Assembly (NCBI GenBank): GCA_001899065.1
Contig: MKUZ01000006.1
Span: 111,054 to 175,053 of the forward strand
DNA from: Devosia sp. 66-22
GTDB taxonomy: Bacteria; Pseudomonadota; Alphaproteobacteria; Rhizobiales; Devosiaceae
DNA length: 64,000 bases
Direction of reading: 5' to 3'
The first letter of the stretch is position 1; each line of letters opens with the position of its first letter. Position numbers and translations under genes: made by a program. Positions 50,492 through 59,487 of the stretch are shown here, piece after piece. The notes under the pieces were generated by a model. It was not told the DNA's origin. It did no database searches and saw nothing but the letters and a program-made list of their open reading frames with translations.

Positions 50492-53400
50492 CTATGGCGT
50501 GAAGAACAGTGAGTCTACCCGAGCCCGCCATGAGGCGGTATCGAGCGCGAGCCGCAGGACCTGTCCGCTGACGGCAGCAATCGCCAGCTGCTCGTCGTCG
50601 AGCCAATCCAGCCACGAGGTCTGCCGCAGATAGTCGTCGCCCAGCGGATGCACCAGCCAGGACGGCAGGTCGGCGACGAGCTGAGCGCCCAATATGACCG
50701 CGCTGTCGGGTGCCGACAGATCGAAGACGTAGAGACGATCGGTTGCGCTCAGAATCGCCAGCCGGGTGGAATCGGGCGAGAAGGCGACGGTGCGGCTGTC
50801 GGCAGCCAACAGCGTGAGGCACAGCGGGCGCGCGGGATCGGCCAGATTGTGCAGGACCACCGCCGCATCGCTGCGATTGGCGACCAGCCACTTGCCGTCC
50901 GGGCTGACGTCAAGGCTCTTGGCGCCGTTGTTGTCCGTGGTTGGCCGCAGGCCGCAGACGGGCTGGGCGGCATCGTAGATGGTCTCGCCCGGCGCCCCGG
51001 TCCCAAGATTCCGCCGCCGGATGGTGCCGTCGGAATGCGACACGAATGCCGTGTTGTCGGTGCCGGCGCCGACAAGGCCCCAGGGCGTGAGGGCATCGGG
51101 GTCCGCATCGAGTATTGTCGGCCGCAATTCGTCTCCCGACAGCACGAGCACGCGCCTGTCGGTGAGCGGGACCGCGGCGCGCACGTCGCCGGTCAGCGCC
51201 GCGATGCGCGAGAAGCTGGCATTGTCGATGGGCACGTAGAGCCGGTCGGCTTCGGTGCCATCGGGCGTGACGACACCGACACCGCTGTTCTCGTAGACAG
51301 CAGCGAGGCGACCGTCGCCGAGGAAGGCAAGCGAGGAGACCGCGCCGGGAGACCGTACCTGCTCGGGCCGGGCGTAGCGCTCGACGCTCCCGTCCTTGGA
51401 CCAGATCGAGACATACCCCGCCTTGTCACCGGCCGCGACCAGGCCTCGCTCGCGATCGACGGCCAATGCCGTGAGGTCGGGGCCGAGGGTCGTGTTGACC
51501 GTCGAGATAAGACCGGGGACCTGTGTGCGTGGCGACCAGATCCTAAGGGGGTCGCCCCTGCCGCTCGTGGCCAGATACGTTCCGCCACGGCTCCAGGCGA
51601 GCGCGACCTTGGGATTGCTGTTGCCCACGAGGCGCGCCTGGCGCTTGCCGTCGGCCGTATAGACGCACACCACTGCCGCATCGCAGACCGCGGCAAGCAG
51701 GCTGCCGTCGGGCGACCAGGCGACATCGCCCCCCGCGCCGCGCGGCAGGGTGGTATAGGTGGATGAGGCGGTGTCCATGATGACGAGCGCCGGGCCGGCG
51801 GCGATCGCCAGCTTGCCGTTCGCCGCGGCCCTCACCTCCATGAAATCGCCGCCGGCAAGCTCCTTGGGCAGCTCGATGACGCGGGGCGTGGCGCCACCGG
51901 CGTACTCGACGACCGTATCGGCATCCCAGCCCACATAGACGCGCAGGCCGTCCGGGCTCACGACGCCGGTCCTCGCGGAGGACTTGCCGGGAGGCGGGGC
52001 CAGGATGGTGTCGACACAGGGCAGCGAGCGACAGTCGCGGACGAGCGCATCGCCGATGAGTCCGATGAACAGCGCGACCTTCGCATCGGCGCTGACCGCC
52101 GGATAGCCCACCGACGCGAAACCGCCATTGGGGGCGGCGGCGATGATCTCGCCCTCGAGGTCAGTGATGCGGGCATCGCGGAAGAACAGCCTTCCAGTAC
52201 CGCTCTCGTCGAAGGCGAGGCCGGCGGCGTCGGGGGGGATGGTCGCGAGGTCGGCCATTGCGTGGGACGCCGCATCGGCCGTGCGCAGCCGGCCGCCGGG
52301 GGCCGCCAGGGCGATCACCCGATCGTCCATCCATTCGATGGACCCAGTGCCCTCTTCGAGTGGCAGCACGCCCACGAGATAGGGCGAGAGCGTCGCACCG
52401 GCATTGAGCGCGGCGGTGCGCAGCATGGGATCGGGCATGGTCCGCTCGGCATCGAGCGCATAGCGCGCGGCCTCCTCGGACTGGCCCAGCCGCAGCGCTG
52501 CCTCCGAGCGGGCCGTCGCGAAATAGGACGAGGCCTGCCGCTTCGCCGCTTCGCCCGCCGACCAGACGAAGTAGCCCGCCATGCCGCCGGCCACGAGCAC
52601 GACGCCCGCCACCGCAGCGGCGATGGCGAGGCGGGTGCGGGCAGCGCGGGCCTTTTTGACGGCACTGTTCTCCATGTTGCGCGCGGCGCTGAGATAGGCG
52701 CGGTCGACGGAGGTGAGATAGCTTGCGAACTTGTCCTGGCCGGCGACCTGCTCCACCGCCTGGAGGCGCGCGCCGCGATGCGCGACGAACTCGCTGGCGC
52801 GGGCATTGGAGTCCCACTCCGTGGCGGCGCGGCGCAGCGCCTCGATGGTCGCCAGATCGGCGGAGTCCTCCGCCAGCCAGCCATCGAGCGCGCCCCATTG
52901 GCGCAGCAGCGCCTCGTGCGCCGGCTCGATTGTGCGCTCCTTGGTCGCCGTGTCGATATCGGTGGCGAGCAGGCGCTGCTCGACCATCAGCTCGATCAGC
53001 GGCCGGGCCTCCTCGGGCACTTCGGCGAGCCGTGCGACGCGACGGCGCGGCGAGCCGGTGTTGGGATCGATGCCGGCGAGCCACGGAATGAGGCCGCGAC
53101 GCAGCAAAGCGAGCCGCGCCGCGCGGTCCTTGGGAATGCGCGCATCGCCGTCGGCGCGGGCCAGCGCCTGCTCGACCGCGGCCTCGATGGCGCCGCGGAT
53201 GCGGCCCAGACGCTCATATTCGGTAAGCTGCAGATCGCCGTCGGCGCCGTAGTCGGTATAAAGCCGTTCCAGCGTGAAGGCGAGGAGCGGCAGCGCATCC
53301 TTGGTGCCCCCCGCTTCGATGTCGCCGAGCAACGCATCGACCAGCGTCTCGTCGACATGGAGCTTGCGGCCGGCCGCCGAGACGCGGCGCGCCGGACCGC

Positions 53401-54589
53401 GAATGATGTCACCGAAACTGCCGGCGGGCACGGGCGGCAGATCAATGAGATGATGCGGCTGGGTGGCAGCGAGTTCGGGCCGCGACTGGAGCTGGTCGAA
53501 GCTGTCCGAGCGCACGGTAAACAGCACCATCACCGCCGGATCGTCGCGGCGGCCGAGCTCAGCGAGCAACGTGAGGAACGCCGATGCTTCCGCGTTGTCG
53601 GCGCTCAGCAGTTCCTCGGCCTGGTCGACGGTGATGACCAGGGTCGGCGGCTCGCCGCTCGCCACGTCGCCGGCATCGGCGGGCACGGCGAGACCGCGCA
53701 GCAGCGGCGCCACGGCATCGGCCCCCGCCTTCACCGCGTCGCGGATGTCGGCGCGGTTGCGCGTGACGTTGCGGGCCTTGAGCGCGGCCTCGAGCATGGC
53801 GGCAAAGCCGTGCTCGCCGGTGAGCGCCGCGCGCTCGGGCCGGACGATGGGCAGCACATAGAAATGACGGCTGTCGCGATGGAGGCGCGGCAGGATGCCG
53901 GCGCGGAGGAAACTCGATTTGCCGGCGCCCGAGGCGCCCAGAATCGTGGCAAAGCGCGGCGCCGCGTTGGCGCGAAGCCCGCGCAGCGCATCGAGGGTGA
54001 GCACGATCGCGCCGTCGCGGCCGAAGAAGATGCCGGCATCGTCCTGATCCAGCGGCAGCAGGCCGCGATAGGGCGAACGGCCGAGATCGTGCGCCGGCGG
54101 CCAGACGAAGGTTGTGGCATCGAGCCCGGCCTTTTCGAGGCCGGAACGGAGGCGGGCGAGGCCAGTGCCCGAAAAAGACACTGTCGTTTCCGGTTCGAGG
54201 CGCGGCGGCAGGATGGTGGTGGACCACCCCGTGTCGGGAGCGCTGAGGTCGACGAGCTGCCACTCGGCCGTCAGCTCGACCGGCAGGTCCTCGATCGGCG
54301 TCGGCCGCGCCAGCACGCCCAGGATCTGCTTGTTCATCTGCTTGGCGAGCAGGAACTCGGCGAGGCACCAGCGCGACTTCGCCCAGTCGGGACTGATGAC
54401 GATGAGGATCAGCTCGCACTGCTCGGCGGCCGCTTTCAGCGCTGCCTGCCAGCGGTCACCGGCGACGAGGCCGCGCTTGGGGTCGAGGTCGAGGAAGACA
54501 TCGCCCCAGCCCTGCTCGACCAGCCAGTCGTGGATGGCGAGCGCCTCGGCGTTGTTCACCGACGAATGCGAGATGAAGATCTTGCCCAA
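50492..54589 (-). CDS. TIR-nSTAND NTPase-TM-beta-propeller protein
   Basis: This encodes 1365 residues from the TTG at 54589; an in-frame TTG 14 codons upstream is possible. An N-terminal TIR domain (~1-135, KIFISHSSVNNAEALAIHDW) has a candidate catalytic Glu78 in WCLAEF. A STAND-type P-loop ATPase follows (~170-600) with Walker A GASGAGKSS (218-226) and Walker B LVITVDQAEEL. One transmembrane helix lies at ~653-676, then ~650 residues of WD40/propeller-like repeats (GGDVAWSPDGSLLAA, SRTVAFSPDSTRLAI). Most cysteines lie in the propeller, consistent with its export. The likely logic is sensing by the propeller, then NTPase switching, then TIR activation. Confidence 0.85.
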   Translation of the reverse strand: MGKIFISHSSVNNAEALAIHDWLVEQGWGDVFLDLDPKRGLVAGDRWQAALKAAAEQCELILIVISPDWAKSRWCLAEFLLAKQMNKQILGVLARPTPIEDLPVELTAEWQLVDLSAPDTGWSTTILPPRLEPETTVSFSGTGLARLRSGLEKAGLDATTFVWPPAHDLGRSPYRGLLPLDQDDAGIFFGRDGAIVLTLDALRGLRANAAPRFATILGASGAGKSSFLRAGILPRLHRDSRHFYVLPIVRPERAALTGEHGFAAMLEAALKARNVTRNRADIRDAVKAGADAVAPLLRGLAVPADAGDVASGEPPTLVITVDQAEELLSADNAEASAFLTLLAELGRRDDPAVMVLFTVRSDSFDQLQSRPELAATQPHHLIDLPPVPAGSFGDIIRGPARRVSAAGRKLHVDETLVDALLGDIEAGGTKDALPLLAFTLERLYTDYGADGDLQLTEYERLGRIRGAIEAAVEQALARADGDARIPKDRAARLALLRRGLIPWLAGIDPNTGSPRRRVARLAEVPEEARPLIELMVEQRLLATDIDTATKERTIEPAHEALLRQWGALDGWLAEDSADLATIEALRRAATEWDSNARASEFVAHRGARLQAVEQVAGQDKFASYLTSVDRAYLSAARNMENSAVKKARAARTRLAIAAAVAGVVLVAGGMAGYFVWSAGEAAKRQASSYFATARSEAALRLGQSEEAARYALDAERTMPDPMLRTAALNAGATLSPYLVGVLPLEEGTGSIEWMDDRVIALAAPGGRLRTADAASHAMADLATIPPDAAGLAFDESGTGRLFFRDARITDLEGEIIAAAPNGGFASVGYPAVSADAKVALFIGLIGDALVRDCRSLPCVDTILAPPPGKSSARTGVVSPDGLRVYVGWDADTVVEYAGGATPRVIELPKELAGGDFMEVRAAANGKLAIAAGPALVIMDTASSTYTTLPRGAGGDVAWSPDGSLLAAVCDAAVVCVYTADGKRQARLVGNSNPKVALAWSRGGTYLATSGRGDPLRIWSPRTQVPGLISTVNTTLGPDLTALAVDRERGLVAAGDKAGYVSIWSKDGSVERYARPEQVRSPGAVSSLAFLGDGRLAAVYENSGVGVVTPDGTEADRLYVPIDNASFSRIAALTGDVRAAVPLTDRRVLVLSGDELRPTILDADPDALTPWGLVGAGTDNTAFVSHSDGTIRRRNLGTGAPGETIYDAAQPVCGLRPTTDNNGAKSLDVSPDGKWLVANRSDAAVVLHNLADPARPLCLTLLAADSRTVAFSPDSTRLAILSATDRLYVFDLSAPDSAVILGAQLVADLPSWLVHPLGDDYLRQTSWLDWLDDEQLAIAAVSGQVLRLALDTASWRARVDSLFFTP

Positions 54590-54665
54590 AACGGCCCCAA
54601 AACCCTTTGTCGCGCACGACCTTAGCCGCAAAAGCGCGGCGCGAGAATGGTGCCGGTGCGGCGAA

Positions 54666-55067
54666 CTAGAGGTTAAATGCCTGCACCACGAGGTAGCCGA
54701 TTGTGGCGGACACAGCGGTGAGCGCCGTGCCCCAGGCGATATCGATGATGGCGAGCTTCACCGACCAGCCCTTGAGGGTCGAGAGATTGGTGATGTCGTA
54801 GGTGCCATAGGCGACGAGGCCGAGCACCGCACCCATCAACAGCACCCTGGGCCAGCCGCCATCGCCCAGCGCCGGGGCGATGGCGAGAATGACGATACCG
54901 CCCACATAGAGCAGGTAGAACGCCGCGGCGATGGGCAGATTAGGCCGTTCGAGCAGCAGCCCGCCCAGCTCCCGCCGGTAGAGGCCAAGCGCCACGCGGC
55001 TCAGCCAGAGCGCGTCGAGCCCGAGGAAAACCACGGCGGTGGCGATGTAGGCGACGACATAGGTCAT
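54666..55067 (-). CDS. DUF2177 membrane protein
   Basis: This 133-residue protein has four hydrophobic helices starting MTYVVAYIATAVVFLGLDAL. The WLSRVALGLYRRELGGLL and YGTYDITNLSTLKGWS segments are the DUF2177 hallmarks. Its function is unknown, but it is commonly found with FAD-oxidoreductase/DUF1365/cyclopropane-synthase clusters, and here it is divergent from that pair. Starts are 116 bases apart. Confidence 0.85.
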   Translation of the reverse strand: MTYVVAYIATAVVFLGLDALWLSRVALGLYRRELGGLLLERPNLPIAAAFYLLYVGGIVILAIAPALGDGGWPRVLLMGAVLGLVAYGTYDITNLSTLKGWSVKLAIIDIAWGTALTAVSATIGYLVVQAFNL

Positions 55068-55109
55068 GGCGGCTCCGTGCAGCGATTGCTGCAAGTAACG
55101 GGCGGAACG

Positions 55110-55148
55110 CGATTTTTGCGTCGGCCCTGCGTCCGATTTTTCGCCGGC
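55110..55148. repeat. Imperfect direct repeat in the divergent promoter region
   Basis: CGATTTTTGCGTCGGC (55110-55125) and CGATTTTTCGCCGGC (55134-55148) repeat with a 24-base period between the DUF2177 and FAD-oxidoreductase starts. The arrangement suits a regulator binding on one helix face, but no regulator gene is adjacent. Confidence 0.4.
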
Positions 55149-55183
55149 TCCGTATCTGCTGTGGCAGAAGCAAGGAGCACCGT

Positions 55184-56539
55184 GTGCGCACCGACCACCG
55201 AAGCGGCGAACCCCAGGCCATCCGCCACATTGCGGTCATCGGATCGGGGATAGCGGGACTGAGCGCAGCCTGGCTGCTGGCGCGCGAGCACCGCGTGACG
55301 CTGTTCGAGGCCGAGGGCCGGCCAGGCGGGCACTCCAACACCGTCATGGTGCCGACTGCCGACGGCGACGTCGCGGTGGATACCGGCTTTATCGTCTACA
55401 ACGAGCGGAACTATCCCAATCTCACGGCGCTGTTCGAGCACCTGTCGGTCGCAACGCAGCGCTCATCGATGTCGTTCGCGGCCTCGCTCGACAACGGCCG
55501 GCTCGAGTATTCGAGCGCCGGGCTCAAGGGCCTGCTGGGGCAGCGCAGCAACAGCGTGAGCCTGCGCTTCTGGCTGATGGTGCGCGACATCTACCGGTTC
55601 TATGTCGAGGCGCCCCGGCTGGTGGGCCGCGCCGACTGCGAGCGGCTGACGCTGGGCGAATATCTCGACCGCAACGGCTATACCTCCGCGTTCATCGAGG
55701 ACCATTTGCTGCCCATGGGAGCCGCCATCTGGTCGACCACGGCCCGGCAGATGCGCGACTATCCGCTGGTCGCCTTCGTGCGTTTCTTCATCCACCATGG
55801 GCTGCTCGACCTCGTCGACCGGCCGAAATGGCGGACCGTCACCGGCGGCAGCACGCACTATGTGCAGCGGATGATCGGCGCGGTGCAGGACGTGCGCCTC
55901 GGTGCCGGCGCGGTGCAGATCCGGCGCGAGCATGGCGGCGTCACCGTCATCGATGCGCAGGGCGAGCGAAGCTGGTTCAACGCTGTCGTCATCGCGACGC
56001 ATGCCGACGCGGCGCTGAAGCTGCTGGCCGACCCTGACGCGGTCGAAGCCTCGCTGCTGGGGGCGTTCGACTACACCGCCAACGAGGCGATGCTGCATTG
56101 CGACGCGGCGCTGATGCCGAAGCGCGAGCGGGTCTGGTCGAGCTGGAACTATATCGGCGAGAGCAATGACAGCGGCGAGCGGCCGCTCTGCGTCACCTAC
56201 TGGATGAACCGGCTGCAATCGCTGCCGACGCGCGCGCCGATCCTGGTGACGCTCAACCCGACGCGCGAGATCGCAGCCGACAAGTTCATCCGTTCGTTCC
56301 ACTACACGCATCCGTTGTTCGACCGGAAGGCAGTGGAGGCACAGCAGCATCTCTGGCGGCTGCAGGGCCGGCGCCACACCTGGTTCGCCGGCTCCTATTT
56401 CGGCCACGGCTTCCACGAGGATGCGTTGCAGTCGGGCCTCGCGGCGGCCGAGGCGGTTGGCGGGGTGCGCCGGCCGTGGCGGGTCGCGGGCGAGTCGAAC
56501 CGCATCGCGCTCGCGCCCCTGCTCGAGGCCGCCGAATGA
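55184..56539 (+). CDS. FAD-dependent oxidoreductase (amine-oxidase fold)
   Basis: This encodes 451 residues from a GTG with AAGGAG six bases upstream. The dinucleotide fold VIGSGIAGLSAAWLL (~19-33) and FEAEGRPGGHS mark a flavin amine-oxidase-type enzyme. DTGFIVYNERNYPNL is characteristic of the subgroup paired with DUF1365 and cyclopropane-fatty-acid synthase. Related proteins act in modified (cyclopropane or furan) fatty-acid formation and singlet-oxygen responses. Its stop overlaps the DUF1365 start (ATGA). No synthase gene is present here. Confidence 0.85.
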   Translation: MRTDHRSGEPQAIRHIAVIGSGIAGLSAAWLLAREHRVTLFEAEGRPGGHSNTVMVPTADGDVAVDTGFIVYNERNYPNLTALFEHLSVATQRSSMSFAASLDNGRLEYSSAGLKGLLGQRSNSVSLRFWLMVRDIYRFYVEAPRLVGRADCERLTLGEYLDRNGYTSAFIEDHLLPMGAAIWSTTARQMRDYPLVAFVRFFIHHGLLDLVDRPKWRTVTGGSTHYVQRMIGAVQDVRLGAGAVQIRREHGGVTVIDAQGERSWFNAVVIATHADAALKLLADPDAVEASLLGAFDYTANEAMLHCDAALMPKRERVWSSWNYIGESNDSGERPLCVTYWMNRLQSLPTRAPILVTLNPTREIAADKFIRSFHYTHPLFDRKAVEAQQHLWRLQGRRHTWFAGSYFGHGFHEDALQSGLAAAEAVGGVRRPWRVAGESNRIALAPLLEAAE

Positions 56540-57297
56540 TCTCGGCGCTCTATGCCGGCAAGGTGTTCCACACGCGGCTGCGGCCCCGGCGGCACAAGCT
56601 CGCTTATCGGGTGTTCTCGCTGCTGCTCGACCTCGATGAAATCGATGGCCTGGCGCAGACGCTGAAGCTGTTCGCGCACAACAAGGCGGCAGTGTTCTCC
56701 TTCCACGACAGCGATCACGGCGATGGAAGTGGTGACCTGCGCAGCTGGGTGACGGCGCAGCTCCGGGCCGCAGGCATCGCGCTCGCCGCGCCGAAGATCA
56801 CGATGCTCTGCTATCCACGTATCTTGGGCTATGTGTTCAACCCGCTGACCGTGTGGTTCTGCCACGACGGCACCGAGCTGCGGGCGATTCTCTACGAGGT
56901 GCACAACACCTTCCACGAGCGGCGGACCTATGTGATCCGCGTCGCGCCCGGCGCTACCGCGATCGCCCAGAGCTGCGGCAAGCAGATGTATGTGTCGCCC
57001 TTCGTGCCGATGGAATGCGCCTACGATTTCCACATCGAGCCGCCGGGCGACAGAGTTGTCGTCGCGATCGACGAGACGGACGCGCAAGGGCTGCTGCTCA
57101 AGGCGAGCTTTGCCGGCACGCGGCAGCCACTCACCGACGCGACGCTGCTACGCGCGCTGTTCGCCTATCCGCTGATGACGCTCAAGGTGACCGCCGCCAT
57201 CCACTGGGAGGCGCTGAAGCTCTGGGCCAAGGGCGTGCCGGTGTTCCGGCACCGTGCAGCAAAGGCCCGCGTGGCGACGACAGTGGTCGAGAGCTGA
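56536..57297 (+). CDS. DUF1365 protein
   Basis: This encodes 253 residues starting MISALYAGKVFHTRLRPRRH. The core RILGYVFNPLTVWFCHD and VHNTFHERRTYV segments are typical of DUF1365. These proteins accompany the FAD oxidoreductase upstream and are implicated in fatty-acid modification, but the reaction of this family is not settled. It is co-translated with the oxidoreductase and convergent with the SDR gene, whose stop lies 12 bases away. Confidence 0.9.
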   Translation: MISALYAGKVFHTRLRPRRHKLAYRVFSLLLDLDEIDGLAQTLKLFAHNKAAVFSFHDSDHGDGSGDLRSWVTAQLRAAGIALAAPKITMLCYPRILGYVFNPLTVWFCHDGTELRAILYEVHNTFHERRTYVIRVAPGATAIAQSCGKQMYVSPFVPMECAYDFHIEPPGDRVVVAIDETDAQGLLLKASFAGTRQPLTDATLLRALFAYPLMTLKVTAAIHWEALKLWAKGVPVFRHRAAKARVATTVVES

Positions 57298-57308
57298 ATT
57301 TCAGCCGA

Positions 57309-58073
57309 TCATTCCTTCGGCAACATCTTCCGGGTGATGGCGAATTTCGCCCAGCCGGGCAGCGCGGCGAGGAGCTTGGTGCTCAGCGTCATCTGCCAGG
57401 GGAAGTTGATGGCGAACCGCCTCTGCTCGAGGCCGCGCAGGATGATCTCGACGGCATCGTCGAGTTCCATCAGGAACGGCATGGGGAAGCGGTTCTTGGC
57501 CGTCAGCGGCGTCTTCACGAAGCCCGGATTGATGATGGTGATGGCGACGCCATAGCGGTCGAAATCCGGCTTGAAGGCTTCGGCCATCGAGTTGAGGGCG
57601 GCCTTGGTCGCGCCGTAGGACGCGGCGGTGGGAAGACCCGAGAAGGCCGATTGCGAACCCATGATGGCGATATGGCCGCTGCGACGGCCGACCATCGAGG
57701 GGACGATCGGCCCCATGCAGTTGACCGTGCCCATCAAATTGAGGTCGACGGTCTTGCGGAAGTTGTCGACGGAAAAGCTCCGGGCATTGGTGGGGAAGTA
57801 GCTGCCGGCATTGAGCACGGCGAGGTCGACCGGCCCAAGGTCGGCCTCGATCCGTCGGCCGGTGTCGTCGGCCGCCTTCGGATCGGTGACATCGAGCTGG
57901 AACGCGGTGATGCGGCCGGGCACTTCGGCCGCCAGCGAATCGAGGTCGCGCGCGGTGCGGGCGCTGACGGCGACCGACCAGCCGTCTTCGGCCAGCCGCC
58001 GCGCAATGCCGCGTCCGATCCCGGTTCCGGCCCCCGTTACCCACGCCACGCCCCTGTTCGCCGTCCCGGCCAT
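57309..58073 (-). CDS. Short-chain dehydrogenase/reductase
   Basis: This 254-residue classical SDR has the NAD(P) motif TGAGTGIG, NAG in VLNAGSYFP, and active-site SYGATK with the catalytic Ser in MGSQSAF. GGGAGAC precedes the ATG at 58073. The substrate is unknown. SDRs of this kind are frequent near FAD/DUF1365 clusters, but this one is on the opposite strand and may follow the lactonase-like gene (89-base gap). Confidence 0.9.
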   Translation of the reverse strand: MAGTANRGVAWVTGAGTGIGRGIARRLAEDGWSVAVSARTARDLDSLAAEVPGRITAFQLDVTDPKAADDTGRRIEADLGPVDLAVLNAGSYFPTNARSFSVDNFRKTVDLNLMGTVNCMGPIVPSMVGRRSGHIAIMGSQSAFSGLPTAASYGATKAALNSMAEAFKPDFDRYGVAITIINPGFVKTPLTAKNRFPMPFLMELDDAVEIILRGLEQRRFAINFPWQMTLSTKLLAALPGWAKFAITRKMLPKE

Positions 58074-58162
58074 GTCCGTCTCCCGTCACTGGAAGCAGAT
58101 ACGACTCAAGACGGCCAAGAGTTCAACATCGTGATCAACCAGGCGGCCGCGCGGCGGTTCCG

Positions 58163-59218
58163 CTAGAGGAAGGCGACGGCGGTCGGCGTGCCGGTGGGGA
58201 TGGTGGCGAGCGGCGTCAGGGTGCCGTCGCTGGCATGAGTGAAAACCTGCACGGTGTCGCTGTGAACATTGGCGACGGCGAGCAGCCGGCCATTGGCGCC
58301 GAAGGCATGGTCGCGCGGATGGACGCCGCCCGTCGGCGTCGAGCCGGCATAGCGCGCGACGCCGCTGACCGGATCGATGACGAAGCGGGCGAGCGCGTGG
58401 TTGCCGCGGTCGCCGCCGAACAGGTGCGTGCCGCCGGGGGCCACCGCGATGCCGGCACCGTGCTGCGCCCCGGGCCCCGCCGGCGCCACGGCAAGGATGT
58501 CGAAACGACCGTCGGCATAGGCGAGCGTGACGACACCGGTTTCGAGCTCGGTCATCACGTAGGCGATGGGCTTGTGCGGATGGAAGGCGATGTGGCGCGG
58601 CCCGATGCCCGCCGGCAATTTCGTTTCGCTGGCGAGCGCGAAATCGGTGGCGCGATAGAGCCGCACGCTGTCGATGCCAAGGTCGACCACGGCGATGTAG
58701 GCCTGGTCGGGCGTCCAGCGCACGCAATGAGCGTGCGACCGCTGCTGCCGCCCGGCATTGGGGCCATGGCCCTCATGGACGATGCGGGTCGGCGCCGGTG
58801 CCGGCACGCCCGCGTCGAGGCGATGCACGCTGATCGCGTCGCCGGGCGGCTGGACGCCCTCGGTGTAGTTGGCGGCGGCGACCACGGTGCCCGAGGCGTC
58901 GAAGGCGCAGTGACAGGCGGTGGTGCCGCGCGTCGATTGCCGGCCGAGCAGCGTCAGCGCGCCGGTGGCGGCATTGACGCCGAAGACGCTGAGCGTGTCG
59001 GTGGGCTGGTCCTCGGTCTCGCTGATGGCGGCGAGCTTGCTGCCATCGCCCGAGAGCGCGACGAAGGTGGGGTTCACGATGTCGGTATAGATCGGGCCCG
59101 GCTCGACCGCGCCCGTATCGGGATCGATGAAGAAGCAGGCGATCCCCTTGCCGTTGGGCGTCTTCGCGTAGCCGACAGGCTGGTTGACGCAACCGGTGAA
59201 CAGCAGAACGCGCGACAT
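58163..59218 (-). CDS. Lactonase-family beta-propeller protein (6-phosphogluconolactonase-like)
   Basis: This 351-residue seven-bladed propeller is of the YbhE/Pgl2 class. Repeats such as PTFVALSGDGSKLAAISE, GPRHIAFHPHKPIAYVM and HPRDHAFGANGRLLAVAN are visible. GGAGG lies six bases before the ATG. Some members hydrolyse 6-phosphogluconolactone, but many have other roles, so the reaction is uncertain. No signal peptide is present. It is divergent from the alpha-2-macroglobulin gene. Confidence 0.82.
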   Translation of the reverse strand: MSRVLLFTGCVNQPVGYAKTPNGKGIACFFIDPDTGAVEPGPIYTDIVNPTFVALSGDGSKLAAISETEDQPTDTLSVFGVNAATGALTLLGRQSTRGTTACHCAFDASGTVVAAANYTEGVQPPGDAISVHRLDAGVPAPAPTRIVHEGHGPNAGRQQRSHAHCVRWTPDQAYIAVVDLGIDSVRLYRATDFALASETKLPAGIGPRHIAFHPHKPIAYVMTELETGVVTLAYADGRFDILAVAPAGPGAQHGAGIAVAPGGTHLFGGDRGNHALARFVIDPVSGVARYAGSTPTGGVHPRDHAFGANGRLLAVANVHSDTVQVFTHASDGTLTPLATIPTGTPTAVAFL

Positions 59219-59487
59219 CTCGATCCTCCCTTGGGCGCGCCCTTCTAGCAGCGCGCCGCCGGAGGAAGGAAGAGTCGGAGCGCGGCTGGTGCAGCGCCGC
59301 GGGCCGCGCGCACAAGTCCCCCAGTCATCCTCCGTTCATCCAGTGTCAGCAATGTGCCGCGCCGAAGGCACCGGGGGAGCCTTTGCCTCAATTGCAAAGA
59401 ATCCCTCCGCTCGCCGCGCGCTTTACCCACAAAAGCCGCAAACATAGGATGGCCTGATCGCCTAAGGGGCCAGAGGGATTGGGGAAA

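Noticed and set aside
52262-54625. 787-residue plus-strand open frame opposite the TIR-STAND gene.
   Set aside because: Composition is typical of an antisense shadow in high-GC DNA, with no domain; the minus-strand protein has clear motifs.
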